DNA of 64,000 nucleotides, taken from assembly GCA_930367205.1 (NCBI GenBank), contig OV884011.1, forward strand, positions 45,459,754-45,523,753. Direction: 5' to 3'. The position numbers were made by a program, and so were the translations under genes. The stretch comes from Acanthosoma haemorrhoidale. Lineage: Eukaryota > Arthropoda > Insecta > Hemiptera > Acanthosomatidae. Of the stretch, positions 25,101-35,894 are shown one piece after another. Each line of letters opens with the position of its first letter. Within the stretch, counting starts at the first letter, position 1. The notes under the pieces are model-generated. The model was given only the letters and a program-made list of their open reading frames with translations, had not been told where the DNA came from and made no database searches.

Positions 25101-26407
25101 ATATCATTCGTAGGTGTCTTGTTGCACTCTTTTTATTGTTTCCAATCACTAGTTATTAATTTAAGTGTTTTGTGTCTAATTATGTTTCTTGTTCTGAATT
25201 GTATTTTAGTCTAATTAAGTTTATAGGCTAAACGTCGACTGATGACATATCAATTTTGGAAGAGAGTCCAAAATTTTGTTTTTTGAAAAATACTAGATAC
25301 CTAAACACTGTTTTTTTTAACAAGATTGAGTAAGTAGGAAGTTAAGAGTTTATTTTAAGGATTAGTTAATAATGATGATCATTTAATCATCCTTTCCATC
25401 ACAGTTCATGGGTATTCCTATTCAGGGTAGGTAATGTGTTCAATTCTTTCTAGCAATAGTGCTTATGCGAAATAAAATTTACCACCTCATAACTTAAATC
25501 AAGAACTGCAGCTACTACAGCAAATCATTCAGCCTCCGGTTAGTCTATTTCAGGCTTCCGGTTCTCCTTCTTGAATAGCTTTTAATACCTCAAAGGTCAT
25601 TGATGCCCAAAAATGTACTTGAAGTGTCATGTTTATTACCTCAGTTGACTGATAATGGTATGAAAAATGCGAGGATGCAATTCTCTTAGAACCAGCTTGT
25701 TAATTTGAATATGCCTTATAGTACTCTTGGGCTGCTTTACAAATGTTGGGTGATTGGAAAAAAATAAAATAAAACATCTTACAAGTGAAATAGGTTCTTC
25801 TTTGATATCAACTGTGTTGATGTTCAATCTGGAATGGTAGGCATTCTGATCTGTTATAGGCCGTTGAGTTGGCTGGACAGCAACAGATATCTTACTGTGG
25901 TGGAGAGCTCCTTGGTTTCTACCTTCAGCACCCATCTTTAAATAATGTGTACGTCAGACATTCAATCATTCTTGTAAATTATAAAATCGAAATCGAAAAT
26001 GCATTAGGAAACTTTCTTAACTTTTTACTTACCTCTGTTGAGAGGCCATTATCGGTAATATCTTGAACGACGGGAATAAATGACAGATCAGGCCCCGTCG
26101 AATTCGTATAACGTTGATCAGTTCTGCCTTTTAAAAACAGGAGCGGTTTTAAGAAAGTCCATTTTGACTTATAGTCGGATTCTCCTTGGAATTTACCCTT
26201 TTTGAATTCTCTTTGAAACTGCCCTATGAGCATCCGCATCTTTTTCTCCACAACGATCGGATCCATCTCCATAACGGCGCCTAATTCGTCCCATGCCACG
26301 TGCTTTCTTTGCCTGTCTTTGTAATGCTTATGGCCCTGATCCCACAACACACGTTTTTCTCTGAACGATTCGATCAGCCGAATGGTCAAATCCTTCGACC
26401 ACGACAT
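21895..26407 (-). CDS. MADF-BESS domain protein, three exons, 260 aa
   Basis: MADF-BESS proteins are insect nuclear proteins: MADF is a Myb/SANT-like DNA-binding domain and BESS mediates protein contacts, usually in transcriptional regulation. The model joins 26407-26033 (125 codons), 25935-25783 (51 codons) and 22149-21895 (84 codons plus TGA). All junctions are phase 0 with GT-AG borders (donors GTAAGT and GTAAGA; acceptors TTTAAAG and TTGCAG). MADF spans about residues 5-95 and BESS about residues 218-257. The start chosen is MSWSK, directly before the MADF domain; an in-frame ATG 38 codons upstream (26521) would add an unlike N-terminus and is probably 5' UTR. Intron 1 is 97 bp, intron 2 is 3.6 kb and holds Jockey and Penelope-like fragments. 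No lesion is visible. Target genes cannot be inferred. Confidence 0.85.
22430..23090 (-). pseudogene. Jockey-clade reverse transcriptase, decayed palm-thumb fragment
   Basis: Read on the minus strand in several frames, the segment follows the order of a Jockey reverse transcriptase. SGVPQES plus [19 protein letters not shown] is the GVPQG region and palm. The usual F/YADD catalytic box is decayed ([11 protein letters not shown]). CGQCPPLN and [18 protein letters not shown] correspond to the thumb up to the IWTYGIQLWG-like block. There are at least two frameshifts and several stops. It lies in intron 2 of the MADF-BESS gene in the same orientation and is older than the 13-kb and 27-kb Jockey copies. 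GC content is low, so decay has been long. Confidence 0.75.
23805..24621 (+). pseudogene. Penelope-like element, RT and GIY-YIG fragments
   Basis: Penelope-like elements join a telomerase-type reverse transcriptase to a GIY-YIG endonuclease. At 23840-23930 the frame reads [13 protein letters not shown] then IKRPTYKLS, the conserved YGLPKIHK-like block. At 23954-24100 it reads [19 protein letters not shown], the first catalytic palm motif of these enzymes. The segment 24259-24621 ends in a GIY-YIG-like domain ([19 protein letters not shown], then HDFDFVNV and [10 protein letters not shown]). The middle of the RT is deleted and stops separate the parts. It sits antisense in intron 2 of the MADF-BESS gene. 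The motif order makes the family call fairly firm. Confidence 0.75.
24622..25782. other. Intronic AT-rich sequence
   Basis: Part of intron 2 of the MADF-BESS gene. An AAACGTCGACTGATGAC motif at about 25230 resembles 3' sequences often found behind Penelope-like ORFs; otherwise no feature is seen. Confidence 0.35.
25783..25935 (-). CDS. MADF-BESS gene, exon 2 (linker)
   Basis: 51 codons of low-complexity linker containing VDIKEEP, a sumoylation-like acidic motif common in transcription regulators. The acceptor (TTTAAAG before ATGGGT) is weaker than the others; the phase 0 at both ends supports the model. Confidence 0.7.
26033..26407 (-). CDS. MADF-BESS gene, exon 1 (MADF domain)
   Basis: 125 codons. 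MADF landmarks: [20 protein letters not shown] (first helix), then a run of Lys/Arg with AWDELGAVM, the block of basic residues [18 protein letters not shown], and [17 protein letters not shown] at the end of the domain. It ends at a consensus donor (GAG followed by GTAAGT). Confidence 0.9.
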
Positions 26408-26530
26408 CGCCCCAAAATAAATTAGCAGAGAACACGTGTTGTAGAGTGTTTCAGCGAGACTGGTACTCTTCATGGCACGAGGAAGAGGAGAGGGTAAGAG
26501 AAAAGCACATTGGCGCCCCATATCGGTACG

Positions 26531-26537
26531 TTATATA
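26531..26537 (-). promoter_or_regulatory. TATA-like box upstream of the MADF-BESS gene
   Basis: TATATAA on the minus strand, 124 bp before the ATG, a plausible distance for a core promoter with about 95 bp of leader. The same bases also read TATATAAAAG on the plus strand, so direction is ambiguous. Confidence 0.3.
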
Positions 26538-27184
26538 AAAGCCCTGAATGAACCCTGTTATACAAGATTGTTTTTATTACTTTCTTTAATCTCTATGGGC
26601 GTGTATACCGGATAGCGAATAAGCTCCTATCTTCTTTATTTGTATTGATACTTATTAATGAATTTATTAATTCAATAATTAATAAAGATTTCGTTTCATA
26701 TAAAGAATAAGTGTTACATAACACTGTTTTACATAACTTTTTATCACCTATATTTGTCACAAGTTGTTATCTAACACGTTTAGTATCTTAGTATGGGCGC
26801 GCCTTTACTGTAAAGATGAAGGTTCGATTGAAACAATGGGTCCGTACCCAAGTTATGGCAAATGCCTGAATTATAAGGAAAACACAAACATGGAGAAATT
26901 AATCAACAAACACTAAAACTGTTACTGGTTGGTCGATCGGAACTGCTATACTCAATTGTTGCAACTATTCTTTCATCATCATATGCTTCTTTTATTTCTC
27001 TTTGGATTTATTAGTGTGATTCAAGCTGGAACTCTTGTTAACAATCTTCCTCGTATGACAGAAACAAAATGTTAAGTAACTTGGTACACATTTAAAACTT
27101 GTACCTCATTTTTGAAAAGCACTTGTAAGATAATAACATTCATAAATGCATAAACAAGTGAGCAAACGATTGGTTATTATGTTA
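26538..27184. other. Upstream intergenic sequence
   Basis: No gene or transposon recognised between the MADF-BESS promoter region and the Jockey copies. Confidence 0.4.
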
Positions 27185-27441
27185 CATGTCCTGAGCGTCT
27201 GTGGCTCTCACGCTCTTGGTCAGCCTCCGCTGGCTCTTATCCAGTGACGTGGCAGACGTAGGAGCGTGGGGGACTTCCCAAGATTCCGCTTCCTCCTTCG
27301 CATGCGAGGGAGGTGACAACCATGTGGACTTGGGGGGCCTCTGAGCGAGTGAATGAAAATTGTAAATTGGTATGAACGAGATCATATAGCACAATTACTT
27401 ATTGCCCAATCAGGCAGATTATAATTTTATCATAATAAAGT
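27185..27441 (+). mobile_element. Jockey-clade LINE 3' UTR fragment (copy 2)
   Basis: About 250 bp closely matching the 3' UTR of copy 1 (reverse complement of 12860-13145), from CATGTCCTGAGCGTCTGTGG to the TTTTATCATAATAAAG end. No coding sequence is left; it is a very short 5'-truncated insertion. The 70-codon antisense ORF here is a shadow. Confidence 0.8.
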
Positions 27442-27542
27442 TGTTATAAATCATTATATTAAGTTATCATTTATTGTCATATTTTATTACTGTACAGACT
27501 ACTTCAAAGGACGTCCCATCTTTCAATAGAAAATAAATTAGT

Positions 27543-28005
27543 AATTTACAAAGTTATACTTAAGTCAATCTGGACATACTGAGTAGAGCTACGGGGGACG
27601 GCAAAAAAAGTCAAACATCAAGCGTATGCAATCCTTTCAATTAAAAGTCCTGAGATATAGTAAATAGTAAATAGTAAATGCCCCTTATTACGTCAGCCCT
27701 TCATAACAATCTTATTATTCCTTACATTCTTGAACTCATCCCTTCCAAGTTCATGAAATTCAATATTAACCTATCCAACTAGCAGTCATTACACTGCGCC
27801 ACTCATCCCTATAATCCTCCTCGGAGACTAAAAGGGCAGTGGTCTTGTGACCTGCTATAAATAAGTGACAGTGGGAGTCCTGGCAATGGCCAGTTTCTCG
27901 AATCATGTCCTAAGCGTCTGTGGCTCTCGCGCTCATGGTCAGCCTCCACTGGCTAGTATCCAGTGACAAGGCTCACTGTAGATTGTAATTTTATCATAAT
28001 AATGT
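27543..28005 (+). mobile_element. Jockey-clade LINE 3' end (copy 3)
   Basis: It starts at the same part of the RT thumb as copy 1 (TTACAAAGTTATACTTAAG) and ends at the shared ATTTTATCATAATAA terminus. The coding part has stops and indels, including a short tandem triplication of TAGTAAA at about 27657-27680. About 150 bp of the 3' UTR is deleted near 27978. It lies 100 bp after copy 2 in the same orientation. Confidence 0.8.
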
Positions 28006-29301
28006 TTTTTTTATATATATTTTCTTACATATTAAAAATAAAAAACAACTTAAATATATTAATGGTATTGTAAATAACAAAAAAAAAAAGGTACTAGTGG
28101 ATTATATGGCCTTTTTAAGTTTAAACGTTTAAGCGATAAAACAGCAATGAGTCGTTTTAGTGATCCGCTCGTTCATTCGTCAGTCATTTACTTCAATAAG
28201 CGGACTTAAGTAAGTGTCTTATTCAAGTTATCTGCAATCGGCCGTCCCACTCCACTTCTGCAATATGTTGTTGTTCCCCTCCCACTACTCTTGTGTTATG
28301 TAAATACTCCTATCGTTTAACGCTAATTTCTGGTAGCGAAAATTATTTTTTCTCTTTGAATAGTTTCACTCAAAAATTATGTACTAATGAATGATCCACT
28401 GAAATGGCCCAGTAAGACTGATTACTGCGGAGCTGATAAAATACATGCTTCACTATTTTACCCTAGATAAAACTAATGTTGTATCACTCCTTGTAGCAAA
28501 CAATTTATAGGTGGTTAATAATTGATTTGATATTATTTTGATTTTGTTTACTATAACGAACTAAAGTTCATAGCACAATTTAATGAAATTATACTTCCTA
28601 GATCAATACTTTTCGTGGATAGTTGTTCAAAGGTTACACTTGTGGAGAGACAGAGAAAATGTGGTGAACTGTTATTGTTTACAGTTGAGAAGATTTTTTT
28701 CCACAGCCAATTGTTCATTATAAACATCATTATTATTGCTCAATATTGATAAAGAACGTGTCCTAGATGTTTTTTATGTTATAAAGAAAAGTACTGTGTT
28801 AACGGATGTTTACAATTCGCTGAAAGAGCAACTGCAATAGTGAATACATAATAGTAGGACAGTAAGTGTTATTGAAAGTTGCTAATTGTGGTGAGTAATG
28901 GTTTCAAGTGAAGAAGCATTAAATAAATGTTCTCCTATCCAGGCCAAAACTGATGTGAGTGCTACAATAAGTATATTGAGCTGCAAAACATTGTGGTGAG
29001 TAAAAGTTATTGTTGAGGTAAAACTTGAAAAGCTATTGTGATAAGTTGACTTTCTAATTTGAAACATCTCCAATGAGTCAATTTTAATGTGTTCTCCACC
29101 AACAATGGTCAGTGAACAACCGATCACGAAAAACTACTTCCATAAGGATCATTGAATGATACTTTTCATCACTGAAAAGAGTTTTGAATTTGTCAGCAAA
29201 TATATGCAGTGACACATTAAAATGCAAATTTGCGTTATGATCGGCTCACATCAAAGGTACTACTAAGGAATAAATGTGAAGATTAGCTACGAAGGTCGTT
29301 T
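28006..29301. other. AT-rich stretch between Jockey copy and second MADF gene
   Basis: I searched here for a BESS-type terminal exon of the second MADF gene on the minus strand and found none. No other feature is seen. Confidence 0.4.
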
Positions 29302-29319
29302 CTAGCACTTGCTACTCAC

Positions 29320-29582
29320 GGTGGGTTCTCCAAGGAGGTCGAAGTCCTCGTCGAGGTCATCCTTATCGGTTAGCTTGGAACCTAGCTCACCCGTTGCGAA
29401 GATGTCGTCCAGACCGTCCTGTATAAAGGGGAGAACTGCTCTTGAACGTGTCTTCGTGAACGGCACAACGAACTGCATGTGTTCTGTCAGGTAGTAAGGT
29501 TTCTTGAGTCGCCCGCTGTCTCCGTTTCGCTTCAGGTGACGAGTCAAACAACCTCTCAGATTTCGCCAACGCTCTTTGCAGT
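29320..29582 (-). CDS. Second MADF gene, exon 2
   Basis: It encodes CKERWRNLRGCLTRHLKR, then GRLKKPYYLTEHMQFVVPF, the third helix and C-terminal part of MADF. An acidic stretch follows. Ends in phase 0 at a consensus donor. Confidence 0.82.
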
Positions 29583-32500
29583 CTGAAACTGGAATCAGCA
29601 CAAATATCAAATATTATTAGTTGTTGATAAATCATTGCTAACATGTTATCAGTCATTGCAATTTCACATTCTACTTTTTAGCGTTTCGTTGGGCTATTCA
29701 ACCAAAAATCTTTATCTAGGGTTTATAATAGACCCAAGTGAAAGATGTGTTTCTATAACATGGAGTAGGGTATCAAATTAAATATCACTAAAGGTGTATT
29801 AAACACTACACACATTGTACAATAGCCCTGACGATGCCAATCGTCGTTGTTTCAGTAGAAAATTAATTGTGGGTAGACCAGAGAGAGGCGTACATTTATT
29901 AATATGAACAGGCTACAGAGGTGCAGGACTTCCCTAGTAACAAATAATAGTGTTTTTTTGTTTAATAGTTAATTGAAAATTTATCGATAAGTTATTCGTT
30001 GTTTATTTAAAATAATATTTAAAACACTGGATGATGATGGTCTACCGCTGTATCGATACGAAAGCAAAGTTGGACAAGTTGGATTCAGTCTCCATCCTGA
30101 AGGAAAGACTGCCTCTCTCCCAAACTAAGGAGATGGGGTCAAAATTGAAATATAGATCCCACGTTCCAAATATGTGAACCTTCCTTGGAGCAGGTGGACC
30201 TATTTACATTCCCGAGAAGCATGGTTGGAAAATCTGGAAGTACCTTCCAAAAATCTGAAAGTTTTGCTGGATCAGAAAGGCCACTATTGCATCCAGAAAG
30301 ACACAAGAGCTTGTCAAGGATAGCCGAACTGGGGTGATAACACTTCAAACGTCAAATATGCTCTACTACAAGGATAAGAAACTTGGAGTATCGCTAAGCA
30401 AAAATATTAGCACAGGTGCAAGATTTTTGGAAACCGTTGTATGAGTAGGATCCTCACAATTAGATGAGACGGCAAAATCTCCAACGAATAACTGGAATAC
30501 TTACGAACCAAACAAAGCGATGAGAAATAATGAGGGTGCGACTGAGAAGTCTCGTTGGACAAGGCTTCAGAAATGTGGGAGGCCAAGGAAAACCTGGTGG
30601 AGGACGATAGATTGAAAAAACAAGGAGGGAAGCAGGACAGAGGATTCCTTTACTTAGATCCTTTGCTCCAAATGTGGCAGCATGAGAGCATAACTGAGTA
30701 ATTGGTTAGTAATTAATTCAAACGCAACACAAATTGGATTGATAACTGGTTAACATAACATCTGAATGGCATGGATCAGTATTTATAATATAATAAAAGA
30801 TAACTGACACCAACAATATGCGAACATCTTATATAGTTTTTAAACATTTTTTTTTACAAATTCGGTGGGGTGTAGTACGTTAATTATATAAGCTTGGCTA
30901 ACACACAACCCAGCCATATTTTCTAACTAAATCCAGTGTATTAGTCATGAGGGATAGGGACTATAAGGGAAAATCATTTATTTTTATAATTACTCATGAG
31001 AAAATCAGCTTTACTATCATTTAGTCAGGGAAAAATCGACTCGTCTAGCTGTGAGTCAGAGGAAAATTAATTTGACTAACTGTTAATCAAGAATGTTTAG
31101 TGTAGAGTAGTTAAGCATTGATAATCAATAAGGCACAAACTTGTATATTCTTTTTGCATCATTTTTTCAATAAAACAAGTACATATCGTCACAAATAAAC
31201 ACATTCTTGATCTTTTAGTGAACTTTTGTGTTGCATGTTCAGCCAAAATTTGGCAAATAATTAAAATGGAAATAATATAGTTCTGTAATGTGGCGAAATA
31301 AGTTATAATCATCTCCAATGACGTCAATTCCTTTCCTGATTGGTTAAAATACCCTTAAAGCACTACTGCTCTTCCCCACTCCACGCACTGTTCTAATAGC
31401 TGTCGTCGAGTTAGGATCAATCTCTGTTACATAATGATTTTTTAAAAGTCTGGCCTTAGTTGTTATTATTTAATTGGCGCCCAAGAACAAGGATCTCTCA
31501 GCAATAATTGATTCTATATACAATATTGGGCAGCTCCACAAATATCGGCAGTGGCATATTTCACTCAGAGGTAGCGCACTGATCTTCATTCTCCAACTTC
31601 AAACACGGGTTTCGACATCTTGGGTTCTGAGGTTGCAAAGGACTTTTGGGTGACTAAACACAGCGTAACAGAGGGAACTAAACATAATTTTTTTTAAATG
31701 AAGGGTCAGAGTATGCCTGGCAATTATAATACCTATGTTGAAAATGATCAAAGTGGTGGCAGTGATGAATAAGGGAATCATTCATAATTAAAATAATATA
31801 CATTTTGTAATTTAATCATTCTTAGATTAAATAATGTAAACATTTTAATTAAATCATTCACTATTTAAATAATATTAACAATGTGATTAAATCAATTATT
31901 ACTTAAATAATATAAATATTATAATTCTTGTAGCGACCGCTAACTACATAAGATAAATCACCCTATACTCTATTGTATATATAGTGTAAGCAAACGTAAA
32001 TAACATGAACTAAATGTATTATAGACAAATGTAAATAACAAGAACAAATATAAATCATTGTAAATGTGGTAAGCAATAAAAAAGGCGGGGGCCAAGTAGT
32101 CACACGAGATGGGTCACCAGCTGTCAGTCGCAGGTACCTCACCATATAAGGGAACCCGCAGGTCCTAAGCAACCCTTTGCAGCCTCTCCCAGGGGACAGG
32201 GCTGGCCGGGTAATTAGGAGTCGGTCGCGGGTACCTCACCATATGAGGGAACCACCCGCAGGCCTAAGCAACCCTTGCCAGCCTCTCCCAGTAGACAAGG
32301 CTGGGTAGGGTACTTAAGGCGGGCTCCTAGTCCTGTAAATCAGTCTCTCGTGACCTCTACTCGTTGACGCGTCGCTTCCGCTCGAACTGAAAACTTGACT
32401 TATTCTTTATGAAAAACATCTGTACCTCTTCTCTTGAACATAGTGCATTGTCGGGGACATACCTATCAAAAATGGAGTCAGATAGTAACGCCGTCATGAA

Positions 32501-35500
32501 ACGATTATCCAGGTTATAAACTCAAGCAAACCCTCACTTGTCACCAGGGCTAGGGTGACCAGGCACCTCCCTAGTGACGACCCGACAATTCTTTTAGCAT
32601 ATTTTTTATGAAAAGTGTAAATTATTATAATGACAGTATTGATTGTCTTAAACAATATTGTTTTTCTTTTTCCACAACTAGTTATGGCTCAATGTTTAAC
32701 CATTATTACCTTGTTTCTCTATTTGACTGCATAATGCAGCTTGACTGCATATTATTATATGTTTTATAGCATAATATCGCAGTTTTTACGGAATATTAGA
32801 TGACATATTTAAATGTTTTTGTTGCATATAAATCGGGGCCTTAATGATCGACCACTGGTATGAATGAGCTTGAAGAAGAGAAGAGGAAGGTCAGAAGGAA
32901 GGCCTTGTTTCGTTTGTCTGTTAGTAAATACAGTGACGATTATAAATTATAATATTTCAGGGGGAAATTACAAAACACAAGAGGTGGATTGAGAGTTATG
33001 TAACATGTTAACACTTTTTTCTAGCATCTGTGCTTGGATAAATTCTGAAGTAAAACGTAACTCCCTGGTTAATACCAGGCATATGAATGTCACCCAAGTT
33101 ATACAAAACTATCATGTTTTTGACTGATGCTGATAACACCACTGAAATTACTTTGTATTATATTTTTATTTATTATCACAAATGATTATTTTTACTACCC
33201 ACTGTTAAATGGCATCGATCTATAGATTTGACATGGCATTTACAACTCAAACTGTAGGGTTTCGCACTTATTGTTTATCTCCGTTTGAAATCATAAAAAG
33301 GCAATATTATGTTTAAAATATCATGATAAACTTAAAACAACGGCAGTTGAAATACATTTAAAGGAAACGTCATAATGAACTATATGGAAGAAAATTAAAC
33401 AACACTAAAGACCAATGCTATTTTACCAATTTTAGTAACACATATAACGCTATTGTTTTTCATGATGATGCCTGTATTGTAAGTAAAAAAGAAATAATTC
33501 AAATTTTATCAGCCAAAGAAAATAATAGTAACATGGTGGCACGAATTCGGTCAGGTGCTTTTCCAACTGAACTATATTTTTTGACCACGAGCTTAGCCAA
33601 TACCTTATTTATAATATATATATATTTTCACGACACTCTTTTTAACCTAAGAAAAACATCTAACACGCCGAATTCATTCCTTTAGTTTTGAATACCAAAT
33701 ACTGAACTTGTACCGATTTCGCTCTGGTGTTAGTTTTCCGCGGCTTCGAGAAATTTGATATTGGCCTAGATTCGTCTCGATAGGGAAAGGACTTTTGGAA
33801 AACTTCCTGGTATAACATCAAAAGGGTTCCAAGTTCCGGCGATTATTAGAACAGTGGGATTACATACCACCACTAAAAATTATTAATATAAATTTTAGTT
33901 TTAAGAAATGAAAATACTTCCCCCTATTCTAATAACTGTTATATTTCAGTCCCCTCATAAAATAAATACAGTCCACTTTCATAAATTAGTGTTAGGTCAT
34001 CTATTTATAAATAAACTAATTGTGCCAGAAAATTAAATTTACTGGACAGTCCTAGAGTGACGCTTTTTTGAGCAATTACAGTTATGTGATGGAAGAGCTG
34101 CCATTTTTTTTTTATTTCTGACGTTATATTTATAAGTTATTTACTGTAGATATGAAAATTTATATTATATGACCTTGCATACCACAAAGTTGGGCTGGAA
34201 GGGTGGTTTTTCAAAATGGTTTTTCGTACTAGAGCAATCGAATTTGAATTTATGAAGAAATGATACTGGTTTAACTATACAATAATGAAATAGCACTCTA
34301 TTCAAATTTCAACAGATCAAATTTTATAGAACGAACTCTTAGGTCTAATTTGTATTCTCTTCACGCCGAATACATTTTTCCTAAGGATTTTCCCCGACGA
34401 AAAACTATTCTATTTGGCAGAATCATGGAACGAGCAACGGGTACTGATAAGTACAGAAGTGATACTTTCAAAACGTCTTGACTTCGCGCCTGACAAAAAT
34501 TAACGCTTTTCCCAATGATGAATGTAATGTTTCACTTACACTCCATTTACCGGTTCAAAATGGTTGGTAAATTGCATTAAAGGCCTAAAATTCTCCCACT
34601 TCCGAGTTGTTTTTTTTGTAACAATCAGCGAGCAATATACGAATAGGCTGATTATCCTTTGCTATCGATCGACGATCAAACCTGAATGGAGTGAATCGGC
34701 TGCAAGAAGCTGATGAAAATATTAAATAACTAAATCTCATAGCTCTTACTGGTGTGTTGGATATGCTCGGGCACTTGCTGGTAGATACGTAAATTACACG
34801 TATCTGGGATCCGACCGCCTAACGCGCAACTCCTACAAAATAACGCATAACTTATTAAAAAAAACATAGTATAACTACTGAACATTCACACAACGTTATG
34901 GTTATTATTGGTTTTTTTGACGCTGGTCGAAATCCTTCACAAGAAAATTGATCGTATTATAATAAAAGTTACCGGAACAGGTCGTTCACTCGGCTGCCAG
35001 AGGATGTTCAATGAATTGACCCACTGTATCAAATAAGGGTTTAGCATAAACTTTGTGGATCTTGAATTGAAGGAATGATGTTTTCAACTCAATTTGCGCA
35101 AGTGAGCATTCTTTGAGAATAGAATGAGGGGAGGGATTGTCCAAACAATGAATGGGTGTACTTATGTTGTAAGTTGATGAAAGAAATATTATACAGACAA
35201 GAGTTATGGCAACAGTTCAAAATTGTATAATTGAAGCTGCTTACATTGGCATTTCTTTATGAGTTGAGTACTATTTGCGAAATATAATGTATTAATACAA
35301 ATTATTTCTCTAATTTTAACGTCTAACTTTTCTTGTTAGTAGGGCCTGATACAGTCGTACATTAATAAATTTGAAGAAAATTTAACATATTTCTTTCATC
35401 AAACACAATCGATATCACAATACATAAATTACTACAGGATCATTCCCACAGGAAATGATACCACCTTATGTGGATTTTCAGTAAGTGTTGTGAGTGCGTA

Positions 35501-35894
35501 ATCGTACTTAATCGATCGATCTGGGTTTCCAACTGTTCACATGGTCATGTAATAGTACTAATGGACAAGGTAAAGTGACCTCTTGATGATAAAGTAGCTG
35601 AAGTGCCTGTTAACCCAAAATCCCACTTACCTATCTCGCGTCCGTGACTGGGAAGACGCAGGTTGACACTGGTGGCAGGTTACCCTACTGTTATACCCCC
35701 TCACGTTGTATCGATCGGACAACCTCTGCAACTCTACAGAACTCACCTGAGGATGACATTTCGTTGGCTATGTCCTGCCATGCCTTCTCCTGCCTCTCCC
35801 TGTTGCTGTAGTCGACAAGGGTGAAGTCGTAGACGCACCTATGCCTCTCGACGGACTTGACGAACTTGATGTTGTACTCTTGGTCCTCCTTCAT
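29320..35894 (-). CDS. MADF domain protein, two exons found, possibly incomplete
   Basis: Exon 1 (35894-35747, 49 codons plus one base) opens with ATG and encodes the first part of a MADF domain. Exon 2 (29582-29320) begins with the last two bases of the split Asp codon and encodes the rest. The donor is TCAG followed by GTGAGT, the acceptor TTTCAG. The spliced domain runs from residue about 7 to 95, with the canonical CKERWRNLR block immediately after the junction. An acidic tail follows (DKDDLDEDFD). Exon 2 ends at a good donor (ACC followed by GTGAGT), so a third exon, perhaps with a BESS motif, may exist, but I could not find it; reading through instead gives a stop five codons later (29302). 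It is the second MADF gene on this strand, about 3 kb upstream of the first. Confidence 0.75.
30540..30640 (+). pseudogene. Possible RTE-like LINE C-terminal remnant
   Basis: The plus strand reads SRWTRLQKCGRPRKTWWRTID followed by a stop, similar to the GRPxxTWRRTxE block near the C-terminus of RTE-type reverse transcriptase ORFs. It is short and only one motif is recognisable, so this is tentative. It lies in the large intron of the second MADF gene. Confidence 0.35.
31924..32592. mobile_element. Solo LTR with 5-bp target duplication
   Basis: A 659-bp unit (31929-32587) starts TGTAGCGACC and ends CCCGACA, with TG...CA ends. It is flanked by a perfect ATTCT duplication (31924-31928 and 32588-32592). 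It is GC-richer than its surroundings and contains an AATAAA (about 32076) and a 97-bp tandem duplication. No internal retrotransposon sequence is present, so it is a solo LTR left by LTR-LTR recombination. A 5-bp duplication fits Ty3/Gypsy, Copia or BEL; it is not the LTR of the Gypsy element at 38.9 kb. Strand is undecided. Confidence 0.85.
32127..32317. repeat. 97-bp tandem duplication inside the solo LTR
   Basis: Two imperfect copies (32127-32223 and 32224-32317), each with GGTACCTCACCATAT(A/G) AGGGAAC, CCTAAGCAACCC and CAGCCTCTCCCAG. Duplications in LTRs often hold regulatory sites. Confidence 0.85.
32593..35746. other. Intron sequence of the second MADF gene
   Basis: AT-rich with no recognised gene or transposon beyond the solo LTR upstream. 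Confidence 0.45.
35747..35894 (-). CDS. Second MADF gene, exon 1
   Basis: It encodes KFVKSVERHRCVYDFTLVDY and EKAWQDIANEM, the first and second helices of the MADF fold. The ATG is followed directly by an acidic, conserved-looking start, and the region upstream is GC-richer, as expected for a 5' UTR or promoter. It ends in phase 1. Confidence 0.8.
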
